Shown: positions 35,001 to 52,429 of the stretch, in pieces
How positions within the stretch are numbered: position 1 is the first letter of the stretch
How the letters are laid out: each line of letters opens with the position of its first letter
Assembly: GCA_020631735.1 (NCBI GenBank)
Contig: CM036159.1
Span: 100,265,670 to 100,329,669 of the forward strand
DNA from: Saccharum officinarum
Taxonomy: Eukaryota > Streptophyta > Magnoliopsida > Poales > Poaceae
Reading direction: 5' to 3'
Length of the DNA: 64,000 nt
Position numbers and translations under genes: made by a program
Notes under the pieces: generated by a model
Seen by the model: the letters and a program-made list of their open reading frames with translations, nothing else
What the model was told of the DNA's origin: nothing
The model's database searches: none

Positions 35001-36961
35001 GACAACAACAATCACCTTAGTAGCACTCCACAAAATTTTCACATTTATTTGAGCACATCACATGCAGTTATAAAAAAACAAGTAAGACTAGCATTCAAAC
35101 CCTGACTGCACAAATCCATTTTTATAGCTAAAACTTTAAACTAAAACCTGACATATTATAGATCTAGTGCATAGAGAATTTCACAAGGATTCCAAAAAGT
35201 CCTCATTTACTATTTTACGAATTTTCTATAATTTACTATGAATTTCCAAAGTTTCACCCGATTTACAACAATTAGGTCCCTCGAGGCACTATTCACTTGA
35301 GTCAATGACATTGCATTTAAGCCCTTCCCTTTAGTCGAATTCTAAGACGAAGTCCCTGATGCGAATTTTTGAAGGGCAGCGCAGGAGCTCGCTGTTTGCC
35401 GGCCGGAGGAGCCATACCGGCGGCAGCGGAGGAGGACTGCCTGGCCTAGCCGCGGCCAGCTAAGGCCACGCCTGGCCCTGGTCGGCCCAAGCTGCAGGCA
35501 GCAGCAGTGGCGCAGCAGCCGAGCAGCAGGACGGCATTGGCGGCTGGAGGCGGGCGGCCATGGCGGTGAGCAGCGACGCTCCAGCGACGGATGGCTGAGG
35601 AGGAGCAGCGTGGCCGCCACGGGATGGAGAGGTGGAAAGGTTGGAGGAGGGAGCGACGGCAGCTGCGAGCTCCCGGCATGGCGAGCGAAACGGACAGGAG
35701 GAGACCGAGCAAAGGGAGAGAAAGTGAGTAGAATGGAGAGGAGGGAGGCGTGTGCTCAGGCTCGGCCTCTTCACATCCGAACAGCAGGTGGTGCGGTGGC
35801 GGACATGCAAGAGAGCGAGGACGCCACGCGGCGTTGCGCTCCAGCGGTCGGTCGGCCATGACGAGCTGAGCTTCAGACGTTACAGAGACAGAAGGAACAA
35901 TACTACCGCAAAAGTACGACTGAAACTCCGACTTTCCCATCCTATAACTCCCGATCCCATGGTCTTGTGATCAAGGAACAAGAGGCAAAGTTGTACATCT
36001 TTGTGAGGTGAACAATATTGCCTTAAGGATCAAGAGCTAAGTCGTCCTAAATTTGGAGATATGGATCTTCAAAGGAGGGTACCTCAAAACTGAATTCAGC
36101 AGTTCAGTTACGGGATGACTGAAACCGTAATCTTCTCCCTCTTCTACTCCCAAGTACATCCAGTTTCAGCAAAAACGTTAGTAATACAAGTTGTATATCT
36201 ATGGGAGTACTACAACTTTTATTAAAGGTTCATGAATTGGTTCGGCCTGGTTTGGGAGATACAGAGCACCAAATAAGCTATCCTGAAACTGAAATTTCCG
36301 TTCCCAGACTTAGAAAAATTTCAAGTGCTGAAAACAGCTGCTGATTCAAAGTTTGAGCCTCGGTTTGACTTGCTTACAAGCTGATCTAGCTCTTGGTCCA
36401 AAAATAAAGTTTGTTGTGCATAACATGGACTCCAACTTTTATTTAGGTTCCACTACCATGCAAATACTCTAAGCTGCAGTTCAAACTAAGTCAAAGTAGC
36501 ATCACTATAAAGCTTAAATATGAGTTTTAGACCGATTGATGCATTTTCTTGTCATTTGTCCAACATGAACCTTTCATGACTTTTGTTGTAGAGTTCAATT
36601 AGAGTCATTTGGGCAAGGTTCCAAGGTTTGGTTGACGGTCTATAATTCCATTCACTTAATAAATCAATCCAAGAAAGATTATAACTTATCATTTCATGTA
36701 ACTTTTTGATCCCAAACTTCACGAAACTTTTCCAATCATCCATGTGGGTGGAAATTGATGTGAGGCACATGAAAGAAGTAGATCCAACATTACTCAAGCA
36801 TACTTTTTGGAAAGGGCAACATGTAAGCAATGGTGCATGGTCCAAGTTTAAGTTAGGGCTTATTTCCATAGGTTTGACTTTGACATTGTCATCTCCATTA
36901 ATCTATCATGTTTGAGCTTAAACCCACTACTTAATTGGTGATAAACACCTGGGGTGTTACA
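32031..36961 (-). mobile_element. LARD-like element, right LTR (5' LTR on minus), 4931 bp
   Basis: Pair of 22419-27350 with the same ends (TGTAACGGAACC ... GGGGTGTTACA). Differences seen by eye are sparse, such as A/C near 32095 and a one-base indel near 32300. It includes the same GC-rich block (about 35340-35870). Confidence 0.92.
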
Positions 36962-36966
36962 ACCAT

Positions 36967-37477
36967 GGTACCGAACCGGGGAGAGAGAGTCATGCTGCCT
37001 GTGAAGGCCGCGCTCACCGTCGACCCGTCCGCCGCCGCCATGCGCGCTTCCTCCAGGAGCGCCACCGCCGTGCGCGCCTCCTTCAGGAGCGCCGCCGGCG
37101 TGTCTGCGCCTGTCTGGGCTGCCGCCGCGCTCGTGGGCTTGCGCGGCTGCCCACTGCGCCGCTTGCCCTCGCGATGTCTCCCTCTCCAGCAGCTCGAGGT
37201 CCGCGTCGGCGCTGTCATCAGCAGCGATGGAGCTGCTGTTGCTGCCGCATAGAACCTCGACCTTCGCTGCTGCTGCACGCGCTGCATCCGCCGCTGTTGC
37301 TTCTTCCACCTCCGCTCTAGTTGCTGCCAACTCCACTACTGTCAACCTCGATGCCCTTGCCGCTGCTGCAGCGGCGTCTGCTGCCGCTCGCTCGCGCTTC
37401 TCTGTCGCGGCGAGGTCGGCCTCCTGCCGACGCCGCGTGCTCGAGGCGACCGAGCCCTGAGACTGTCCTGCGGACAT
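36967..37477 (-). pseudogene. Copia gag, N-terminal part (upstream of the LARD insertion)
   Basis: ATG at 37477-37475 opens MSAGQSQGSVASSTRRRQEA, an Ala/Arg/Glu-rich coiled region, then Gly/Ala-rich repeats GGAPEGGAHGGGAP, and ends at LSPVRYHG where the LARD LTR begins. The frame continues on the other side of the LARD at 22416. It lies just inside the primer site at 37605-37617, the normal place of a copia gag. It is interrupted and therefore dead. Confidence 0.7.
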
Positions 37478-37604
37478 GGCGCGCTATCGAGGGGGCTGCT
37501 GTGTGGAGAACAGGGGCAGCCGGAGCTGCTGCTGCTACCGGCTGGGGCTGCTGCGAGGCCGGGGAAGGAGAAGAGCAGGAGATACTCAGGCTACAGGATA
37601 GTGC

Positions 37605-37617
37605 GGCTCCGATACCA
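37605..37617 (-). other. Primer binding site of the minus-strand copia element
   Basis: Minus strand TGGTATCGGAGCC matches the initiator tRNA-Met type site with one mismatch, two bases from the LTR border at 37620. Confidence 0.8.
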
Positions 37618-37619
37618 CT

Positions 37620-37886
37620 TGTTAGTCGCTGGATTCGCACTCTTGGTAGCAGTAGAATCCTTACTCTCATCGAGAGAGAATGACACTAGGAGTTGAGGCA
37701 ATTTTCTGGTTTATTTCTCACACAAACTCATACAATGTCATGTCAACCTGAGGGGTTGGGGTTACATACTTATAGGCTGCTAGCCAGCCAAGCATATGCC
37801 AAGATGCTAGTCTAAGATGTTGTCCTAGATGCCAACTGCTGTCTTAAAAGCAGATGCTGTCCTAGATGATAACAGCTGTCCTAACA
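37620..37886 (-). mobile_element. 5' LTR of the minus-strand copia element
   Basis: The inner border TGTTAGTCGC at 37620 is fixed by the primer site. The outer border is inferred at CTAACA near 37885, which is the inverted complement of TGTTAG, giving about 267 bp. The true LTR could be somewhat longer. The opposite LTR is not visible because the left part of the element is lost or hidden by the gap near 20.5 kb. Confidence 0.55.
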
Positions 37887-38278
37887 ACAATCAAAAGATG
37901 CTGGACACAAAGATCATGTGCTGCGTACCGCAGCAGCCCCACAACCACCAGCCAACACAGAGACTTATCCATCACTTCTAAGCCAAGCAAATGCAATGGC
38001 CACAGTAGTGATTGTATTTGTGCTGATACTGAACTATGTACGGTGGCAGCATGCTTTTCTAGTGATGAATAGCAATAACTGTTAGAAGAATCATCAGATG
38101 GATATTGACATATTGTTGTCTGTTTGTTCCATAACGTCCATCTTTACATCTTCATATGTTCTTGGTGATCCTCCTGTCGCGAACATTCAAAATTTCTTGG
38201 ATAAATTAAAATGTGCAAAGATGAGGTCTTTTAGGTGTTCTTTTGATTATAGATTAGTTGTTCTAACTACACCCTCAG
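37887..38278. other. Sequence between the copia LTR and the first visible oxidoreductase exon
   Basis: No exon is recognised. It ends in a good splice acceptor (TAACTACACCCTCAG at 38278), so at least its right part is intron of the oxidoreductase gene. Confidence 0.5.
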
Positions 38279-40176
38279 GTTTATATGTTTGCAGAATGGT
38301 ACAAACCAGGATGCTTGCTTGAGTACCCTCTGGGTGGAACTGGAGCAATCATAGATGCCCTCGTGAGTGGTATTGAAAAATTTGGTGGCAGACTTGCTCT
38401 TCGTTCTCATGTTGAGAAGATCTTAATCGAAAATGGTCGAGCAGTTGGTGTCAAGCTACAAAGTGGACAAGTAAGCTCTAGAAGATATTTTATTGGCAGG
38501 CAAAATAAAATATTGCCCCTTCAGAACCAAAAGAAGAGAGAGAGACATGTGGGGAAATGAGTGATATGTCACGAACACAAAGCCAATAACAGCCACAGCT
38601 AGCATGGTTTTGATTTAGATGTCATGTGCCTATCATAGACAATGATTTTGTTCAATGTTTCAATTCACAATATTTTTTTCCTTTATTGATGATAAAAGGC
38701 CTTCGATCGGAATGCACTGTGATCAATATTAATAGCCTTTGTCTATGTGAAAAGCAAATTAAGTGTTATCCTCAGTACCGCATATCGTAGTTAGTTTAGG
38801 CCTTTCTGCATGCCTATTAGTGGCAGACCATGTAGGCCAAGATCGCAAAAAATTACCACCATGTTGTCTTATGCAATCTGTTTTTGAGTGGCATGATTGT
38901 GCCACATGTCAGTCTAAGCCACTAGACAAACTTTTCATTCAGTGACGGCTATCATCCAACCTATGGTTTGAAGAAAGATGTAGCTGTTGAAATCTTGTCG
39001 GGAATTATGTCCTTTTGCAGGTTGTCCGTGCAAAGAAAGCGGTTGTTAGTAATGCATCTATGTGGGATACTTTGGATCTGCTACCACCAAATGTTGTCCC
39101 AAAATCATATGAAGATAGAGTGAAAGCAACTCCACAATGTGAATCGTTTATGCATCTCCACCTTGGTTTTGATGCAGAGGTATGCTTTGTCCGAAGTGAA
39201 TTCTAGCAAAATCATTTTAACAAAGATGCATGTTTCCTCATAGGTGATCCATCTCTTACCATAACCCTTCGACATTACTGAATCAGAATGCTAGAGAGGA
39301 CCTTGGGATCCATCATATTGTGGTTGATGATTGGAACAAAGGAGTTGATGGTGAACAAAATGTTGTGTTGATATCCGTTCCTAGTGTTCTTAGTAAGGAT
39401 CTGGCACCACCTGGAAAGCACATTCTTCATGCATATACTCCAGGGACAGAACCTTTCAGTTTGTGGGAGGGATTGGACAGGAAAAGTGCAGAATATCGAA
39501 GATTAAAGGAAGAACGTTCTGAGGTACATGGGATGCAATTTTGATTCTTTGCCACTATTACTATTAGTACCTAGTATAGCAAATAAATGCATAGTTGAGA
39601 TATTTCTTGGAAGTCTCATCTGTTCACCCTCAATGGTCCAGTTCTTAAATGCACGTGCTCATTTGCATCGTCTAAGCAAGATCTGATATCAAAAGAGATG
39701 GAATAGTCAAAAGAGAGAAATGCCCCCAAAGTTGGCACAGAAATCATCAAAATGACTCTCGTTTTTCAAAAAGAAGACCACTATGGCACTATCGAGTGTC
39801 CGTAAGAAGTAGTAACTTTGTTGTCTTGACTGTGACTGACATTCCCATGCAAACTTTTCAGGTGATGTGGAAAGCTGTGGAGCTTGCTCTTGGCCCAAAA
39901 TTTAGCCGCGAAAAATGCGACGTGAAATTGGTCGGGACACCACTAACACACAAGAGATTTCTCCGAAGGAATAGGGGAACCTATGGTCCAGCCATAAAAG
40001 CTGGAGAAGCCACTTTCCCTGGGCAAGCAACACCAATCCCCCAGCTCTTCTGCTGCGGTGACTCGACTTTTCCAGGGATCGGAGTGCCGGCGGTCGCGGC
40101 CAGCGGCGCAATCGTCGCCAACACGCTGGTTCCAGTGTCGCAGCATTCGGAGCTTCTTGACGCTGTTGGAATTTGA
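38279..40176 (+). pseudogene. CRTISO-related FAD-dependent oxidoreductase, 5'-truncated (last four exons)
   Basis: Four exons, 38279-38470, 39021-39179, 39287-39523 and 39862-40176, are all in phase 0 with GT-AG borders. They encode 300 residues to the TGA at 40174. Recognisable parts are MFAEWYKPGCLLEYPLGG, KAVVSNASMWDTL, ESFMHLHLGFDAE, NVVLISVPSVLS, GTPLTHKRFLRRNRGTYGP and the terminal FAD motif LFCCGDSTFPGIGVPAVAAS. They closely follow the C-terminal half of the plant carotenoid-isomerase-like flavoprotein family (the Arabidopsis At1g57770 type, distinct from CRTISO itself). Such proteins are expected in plastids; the substrate is not established. The N-terminal half with the GxGxxG dinucleotide-binding fold is not in the window, and a 15-kb nest of retrotransposons lies directly upstream. 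Either the gene has a giant intron or it has lost its 5' half. The remaining exons carry no stops or frameshifts. Confidence 0.8.
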
Positions 40177-41227
40177 GTGGCAGATATGTTGCCCTGGTAA
40201 GTTAGATCGAATCTCCACTGATAACGGCATAACGCCACTGCATTCTAGAGATATCGTTCTAAACTTGGCTAATGGCCACTGAAACTGCATCAAGCACTTT
40301 ATGTTAGAGCTTTTCACCGACAAATTTGCATCGACCAGCAAGGTTAAATTTTTTATCGTCCTCACATGCTGAGTCAAGCTGCGAGCCCCTTAGAATAATG
40401 ATGTTTCTACTTCTCACGGCACAGCTCACATGAGCTACTTTACAGTAGCATATGCGAACTGAATTGTTGATGTGAGGCCCATTTGACTCGGTCAACGAAT
40501 GACAGTAGCATGACGAGCATGAATAGAACACCTATCCCCGGTGGGCCTTTCGAGTGCCGCCCTTTTTTAAGAGCGATCTCCAGCATATTACTTGTCCTCT
40601 ATCTCATGACGCTGCAACAGTTTTTTTGGTATTAGGGATGACATAAGTAATTTGTTGAAGATACCACCACTTGTTTCCTGTTGCTATTCTTTTGGGCAAA
40701 GGCATGTGACTGGCTCTGTTTTGTGCCTCTCTCTTGCTTCCCGTATCGCTTCATCGAGCTTCTCTGGTTGCAGGCTGATCATGATCAGTAGATACGCCTA
40801 CATACACAGAAAGATAATCAAAGATTTTCCTACGGCTGTTGGAAAGATCGAAAGAACATATGGATGAATGATGATGAAGAAGACTGATACAGCACAAAGT
40901 AATTGTCATTTAACCATGGTCCAATATGTGCAGGGCAGCGTTTTGTAGTCAGAACTGATACTGGGGAAATATGGCATGATGTTGTACAGTACTGATTCAG
41001 ATATTTTTATACTACTACTACATGAAGCTTGTGTTACTGTACCCCCACATTGTTAGAGAGATGCTGCTTCTGACAAAGTGGTCGCCTGCATGCTCCTTGA
41101 CTCGTATTGTTCTACCGAAAGCTCTGTGGCACATGCAGGCTTTTTGTCGACATTTTTCTGGTACGGAGAAAGAACCATGTGCTTGTTTGTGCTAGGCCGT
41201 TGTACTACGACTGAAGTCGCAGTTAGC
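40177..41227. other. 3' flank of the oxidoreductase gene
   Basis: Presumed 3' untranslated region and spacer. No further gene is supported. Short open frames overlap on both strands without domains. Confidence 0.4.
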
Positions 41228-41229
41228 TA

Positions 41230-41472
41230 CTCCCTCGTCAACAGATGGTTCGTGCTGATTAAACTTTCTCAACCTTAACTAAATTTATAGAAAATATATA
41301 TAATATTTATATCTTTAAATAAATTTATTATGATAATATATTTAACAATCTATTTAATGATACTAATTATGTGTTATAAATATTATTATTCTTTTATATA
41401 TAATTAGTTAAAATTTAAAAAAAGTTGGTTTCTCGAAAAACGAGAATGACTTCTATTCTGAGAAAGCGAGAG
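41230..41472. mobile_element. Degenerate Stowaway-like MITE, 243 bp
   Basis: It starts CTCCCTCGTC after TA and ends near GCGAGAG before TA. The interior follows the MITE at 8366-8622 closely (AACTAAATTTATAGA, AAATAAATTTATTATGATAA, GGTTTCTCGAAAAACGAGAA). The terminal repeats are decayed, so it is an older member of the same family. Confidence 0.7.
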
Positions 41473-42827
41473 TAGCTGAAAGGCCTTGAGCGACAGCAAC
41501 AAATGCCAGCTATGCAGTCTTTTCATTGGAGGGCAGTACCTCCTCACCTGTGCACAAAACTAAATCGTTCTTTTTTTATTATTTAAAAGAAATAATAGGC
41601 CAAACATCCATCAGTTAGATACACCAGAAAAGTCCTTTTCCCCACCTCATGTGCCATTCTCTAACTGAAAAATAACTCAATGTTTATATTTATATATATG
41701 ACTGCAAAATTGACGTAAAATTCCAGCACAGGATAAACTCAAGTTGCTACTACTAAAAACAAAAGCCTTCACAGCAGCAGCACAGGTAGTAGGTTAGTTT
41801 CCAGTCAAACTCGCATCCATCAGCCCCAGTATTTTCACTGCCAAATTTACTGCAGCAAGCATCACCAGCCTCAAATTTGTTGGCATCTGCATCTCCCCCA
41901 CCTCCTCACACAGAGACAGTCACTCTCTCCCCTGCAACTTCCATGATCTCCCCCAATAAATTTCTATGGTCCTTCCATGCCACGCCAATTCTTTTTTACC
42001 GGAAATGGAAAAGTTTGGAAGGACCCAACCCAAGACCAAGAGCTAGCAGCTGCCCTCCACTAGCTCACTTGCTCAGTTGTTCCCTCATCCTCATGGCCTC
42101 ACTCGCTCCCACCACCAGCTTGCTTCAGAGTCCTGACTCCTAGCCGCCTTCTCCTCTCTCCCCCACCCAACCAACGCAAGAAACCCCAGGACGAGGCCGG
42201 AGCTGCTACAGGAACCGTCAGACCGTGAAGAACCCGCCGTTTGATCTGCTGCAAGAGCTCGCCGTCGATCTCTGCTAGGTTTCAGTCTGAGGTACTGGCC
42301 ATGGATTCTTTGATCCGAGTCCCCACCCTCAGGGGGGAAAAAACTTCCTTTTTATCTCTTTTTTGGGTGCGGTTTTCGCTCAATTATCGGGAGGTATTGG
42401 ACTTGGGACAGATTGTCCCGTTTATCCGAGAGGATCTTCGCTCCAATTTCGCGTTTGATCTGTCACTATTTTGGAGAAAGCTGCAGCTGTTCATTCTTTT
42501 ATTCAAGGGTTTTGCTTGATCTCTGTGTGGCTGGAAACTCTGATATTTCAACAGCAACAGTGCTTCTAGTGTGTTCTCTGAATTGCTTGAATCACCAGCA
42601 GAAGATTTGTTGCGTTTTTTCTCCGCTCTATTACTGCGATTTTGCATGAAAATTATCCTGTCATGAACATTTTTGTCACGCGGTTGTCATTTAATTTACC
42701 AGGCATTGGAATTGGCAAGCTGATCTTCCACAAAGCGATGAAACTGCACACTGGAGTGTTTGCCTATCTTGACCTTGGTGATCTCGATTGAGCCTTACCA
42801 GCTACCACATTGCTATAGCCTGGTGGT
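41473..42827 (+). promoter_or_regulatory. Promoter and 5' leader of the GSK3-like kinase
   Basis: The 600 bp before 42291 become CT-rich (CACTCTCTCCCCTGC, CTCCTCTCTCCCCC), typical of a plant 5' leader. A leader intron is likely from 42292 (GAG|GTACTGG) to 42702 (TTTACCAG). The ATG follows 125 bp later. The exact transcription start cannot be placed. Confidence 0.45.
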
Positions 42828-48060
<5,233 letters not shown>

Positions 48061-48557
48061 TTTTCGCCGGTCTTTTTGCCGCTTTTCCGACCACTGTTTG
48101 TCACCCTCAGGGAAGCTTGTAAAGCTGTAGCTTCTCCTTTCCTTTCGTTCTTCCCTTCCTCCCCTTTCTTTCTTCAGAGTTTTGTGTGGATGAGATACAC
48201 TACTAGACTGTGTTCGAGGATGTGAGGTTCTAGTGTGTGCTCGGTTGGCTTTGAGGTTGGAGGTTTCGGTTGCAGTGTTGTGAGAGGCTTGTGAAGTTTT
48301 TTGTCTACTTTTTCGATGCAATCTCTGGCTTGAATTTTTCCTTGAGTTCTTTTGAACTGGCTTCAAGATTTGGTTATGTGAAGCCTGTGTGCAGTAAAAG
48401 TAGCTGGAGGTGCGCCATGTTCGCGGCGTTTCGTCGTAACTTTCGCTCTTTCTCGATCCTAGTTGGATCATATGAGAGACATTGTTTCATGAGAGTGAGT
48501 GATTCATTGGATGAATGATGCAACCATTCAAGAAAGAGGCCGCGGACTAAACAGCTA
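48061..48557 (+). other. 3' untranslated region of the kinase gene
   Basis: Follows the stop at 48058-48060 with T-rich sequence. Exact polyadenylation site not identified. No other gene is seen. Confidence 0.5.
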
Positions 48558-48787
48558 CTCCCTCCGTTCCAAATTATAATTCATTGGCTTTTTTGATTCT
48601 AAGTTTGACCACTCGTCTTATTCAAAAAATTTACGCAAACATAGTTAATTTTAAATTATTTTTGAAGAACTTTTTGTTAATAAAGTAAGCCACAACAAAA
48701 GAAATGATATTTTATACAGATTTTTGAATAAGACGAGTGGTCAAACTTGAAAAAAAAAGTCAAACAAACCATAATTTGGAACGGATT
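48558..48787. mobile_element. Stowaway-like MITE, 230 bp
   Basis: Left end CTCCCTCCGTTCCAAATTAT; right end ATAATTTGGAACGGATT, its inverted complement with loss of the last bases. TA lies at both sides (48556-48557, 48788-48789). An inner inverted repeat (TTTGACCACTCGTCTTATTC / GAATAAGACGAGTGGTCAAA) extends the hairpin. It lies between the kinase 3' end and the prohibitin promoter. Confidence 0.8.
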
Positions 48788-49247
48788 TAGTGCTTGTTTA
48801 CCCAAATTACAGCCAAATTCAGTGCCTTCCTATTATGCAATGCGGTCGTTACGGTTCAAAATCCGCTAAAATCAGATGAATTTCTCACGACCTCTCTGAG
48901 GAGAAATAAATATGTAGAGAAAATCCCCGTCAATTTCCTCACGAGAAAAATAAAAATTATCAACTTTGCACTCAAGAAAGCAGCGTTGAAACCATCTTCT
49001 TGCACAGCAAGACAAACCAGCGGCTTCCTTTCGTGCAGCGGAGGAAAGAACCGGGCCCCGGGCCCTTGTCGACCGTCCGATCAGAGATCCAACGCCCACG
49101 ATGCCCCCATCTCGCTCCACTTAAGCCACGCGCCTCCCCTCCCGTTCGTCTTCCACCTCCGTCTCCACCTGTACGCCTCCGCCATCGCCGACCCAGCTAC
49201 TCAAAACCCTAGCTAAACCCCCGCCGGGGACCTCCTCCGCCGGCGAG

Positions 49248-51285
49248 ATGGACAGCCTCAAGGGAGCCAAGTTGCCGAGCGCGCCGAAGGGCGGGAGCGC
49301 GCTCGTGAAGGTGGCGGTGCTCGGCGGCGCGGGGCTCTACGCCGTCCTCAACAGCTTCTACAACGTCGAGGGCGGCCACCGGGCCATCGTCTTCAACCGC
49401 CTCGAGGGGATCAAGGAAAAGGTGAGGCCACCTCGGCGCGTCTCCCTCGGTCGCTGCCGCGCGGTGGCGGCGCGATGTGTGTGAGCGTGGTTTTGACTGG
49501 GTGGGTTCCCGATTTGCATTTCGTTCTCCGGCGCAGGTGTACCCCGAAGGAACTCACCTGATGATCCCGTGGATCGAGAGGCCGATCATCTACGACGTCC
49601 GCGCCCGACCCAACCTCGTCGAGAGCACCTCCGGAAGCCGGGACCTCCAGATGGTAAGTTTCCTTCCCGATTCCCCATTTACTTGTCCACTCATTTTGTA
49701 GTCAATGTACTGCTCAATGTGTTGACTTCTGGTAGCAATAGTTGAGATGATGTTGACTGCGGCTTGTAGTGATCTTTTATGCTTCTGAACTGATTGCTGC
49801 CCCTTGATATGTGCATAGATTTAATGGCTAATTTGATGGTGTCACTTTGAACTCCTGTTCTGCTGCACTCATAGCAGCTCTTATAACGTACCCCTTGTTA
49901 TTTGTCGTGGATCTAGTAAGATGTAGCCCATTGACTGCCAGTAACTGAATTGTTCATTTCATTTCAACTTGTACATTGTTGTGCATTCATCTGTTCTGAG
50001 GAGCACTTGAATAAATGTGATGTAAGGTGTTGTTTCGGCTCTTTACTTAACCATTACAAAGCACATGATAGTTTGTGCAAGTTTATTTACTTTTTAGATC
50101 CCATTATAGCCTTTTAATATTGCAAGTGAATCCAGCTTTGGTTCATCATATTCGTTGTCATCACCATTTAAATAGTTCTGCTCATGGTTTGTTGTATTCT
50201 GAGAGATACTGTCCATGTGGGTCTGTCTTCATGTGTATGTACTTGCAATTTTCTTGTTTTTTCACTTCTGGCAAAACAGTACGTCAGCACTGTCATTCTT
50301 TTATATGTATTTGATTTTGATTGAGTTGTAACTTGGGCAGGTGAGAATTGGTCTTCGTGTTCTTACTCGACCCATGCCAGATCAGCTACCTAAAATCTAC
50401 AGGAACCTGGGGGAGAACTTCAATGAGAGAGTTCTGCCTTCAATCATTCATGAAACACTCAAAGCTGTGGTTGCTCAATACAATGCCAGTCAGCTGATCA
50501 CACAGAGAGAGGTACTGTTTCATGTGTTTAGACACGTTCTCTAGATAACAACTGTGTTGCTAGGATTGCAGTAGATTAGGATATGTTAACAATTCATGCA
50601 TTCAATTCCAATGCAGGCTGTGAGCAGGGAGATTAGGAAGATTCTGACTGAGAGGGCCAACAACTTCAATATCGCTCTGGATGATGTGTCCATCACAAGC
50701 CTCAGCTTTGGAAAAGAGTTTACTCATGCCATTGAAGCCAAACAGGTTGCTGCGCAAGAAGCTGAGCGTGCCAAGTTCATTGTTGAGAAGGCCGAGCAAG
50801 ACAAGCGCAGTGCAATCATCAGGGCACAGGTCAGTAGCTACCCTTTCTTGTATAAGCATGTCCTTTGTCTGGCTTGAAACAAGTAATTGCAAGAAAAAGA
50901 AATGCAATGACTTTAGTCTACTTCCTTCGAGATGTTAAATATATGCCTGTAGTTTCAGTTTCTCACCCTGAAAGTGTATTGACAGTGTTCTTTATGTCTC
51001 TGTATGCAGTTGTGTATGTACCATTGCATTATTCCCTTTTTACACTGATGATTCTGAATCGCTGTCTGTTTGTGACTTGCGTTTGAACAGGGTGAGGCTA
51101 AGAGTGCAGAGCTGATTGGTCAAGCCATTGCGAACAACCCTGCTTTCCTGGCTCTGAGACAGATTGAAGCTGCCCGGGAGATCTCCCACACCATGGCGGC
51201 CTCAAGCAACAAGGTGTTCCTTGATTCCAGGGACCTTTTGCTTGGGCTCCAGCAGCTGAATGTGGGGGGCAAACAAAAGAAGTGA
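49248..51285 (+). CDS. PHB2: Prohibitin, type II (PHB2-like)
   Basis: Five exons, 49248-49421, 49537-49653, 50341-50511, 50617-50829 and 51091-51285, join in phase 0 with GT-AG introns into 289 residues ending in GGKQKK. The protein has an N-terminal hydrophobic anchor (about residues 17-36, [16 protein letters not shown]), then the PHB/SPFH domain starting at [17 protein letters not shown], with [31 protein letters not shown] and [21 protein letters not shown] helical, charged coiled-coil part follows ([32 protein letters not shown]). Type II prohibitins form ring complexes with type I partners in the inner mitochondrial membrane and stabilise mitochondrial proteins and structure. Length and exon structure look normal. 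The start is the first ATG after a leader with the context GCGAGATGG. No defect was seen. Confidence 0.95.
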
Positions 51286-52315
<1,030 letters not shown>

Positions 52316-52429
52316 AGCCTGTTCGCTTGAGCTTTCAGCCGCTTATTTTCAGCCGAGCAGTGTTTTTCTCTCATAACAAACCAGCCAACAGTACTTTCAG
52401 CCGTTTATTTTCAGCCAAGCGAACAGGCT
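52316..52429. mobile_element. Short MITE, 114 bp, AGCCTGTTCGCTT termini
   Basis: Terminal inverted repeats AGCCTGTTCGCTT / AAGCGAACAGGCT, 13 bp and perfect. The inside repeats TTTCAGCCG(C/T)TTATTTTCAGCC twice. Termini of this type are widespread in grass genomes. The superfamily is not certain because no clear target duplication was found. Confidence 0.75.

Larger units (their letters stand above)
22419..36961 (-). mobile_element. LARD-like large non-coding LTR retrotransposon, 14.5 kb
   Basis: LTRs of about 4.93 kb flank a 4680-bp interior. On the minus strand the interior starts with a primer site for initiator tRNA-Met and ends with a polypurine tract, so the element has all cis signals for replication. 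The interior has no gag, protease, reverse transcriptase or integrase; its longest frames are under 100 codons and show no domain. This matches the definition of LARDs (large retrotransposon derivatives) described in grasses, which rely on enzymes of partner elements. Near-identity of the LTRs indicates a recent insertion. It interrupts a copia gag. Flanking ACCAC (22412-22416) and ACCAT (36962-36966) may be an imperfect target duplication. Confidence 0.88.

Noticed and set aside
37317..37683. 117-120 codon frames on both strands
   Set aside because: They are shadows of the Ala-rich copia gag start and its leader in GC-rich sequence.
38279..40176. Assignment to CRTISO (prolycopene isomerase) proper
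   Set aside because: The C-terminal motifs (GTPLTHKRFLRRNRGTYGP, CCGDSTFPGIGVPAVAAS) fit the At1g57770-type relatives better than CRTISO itself.
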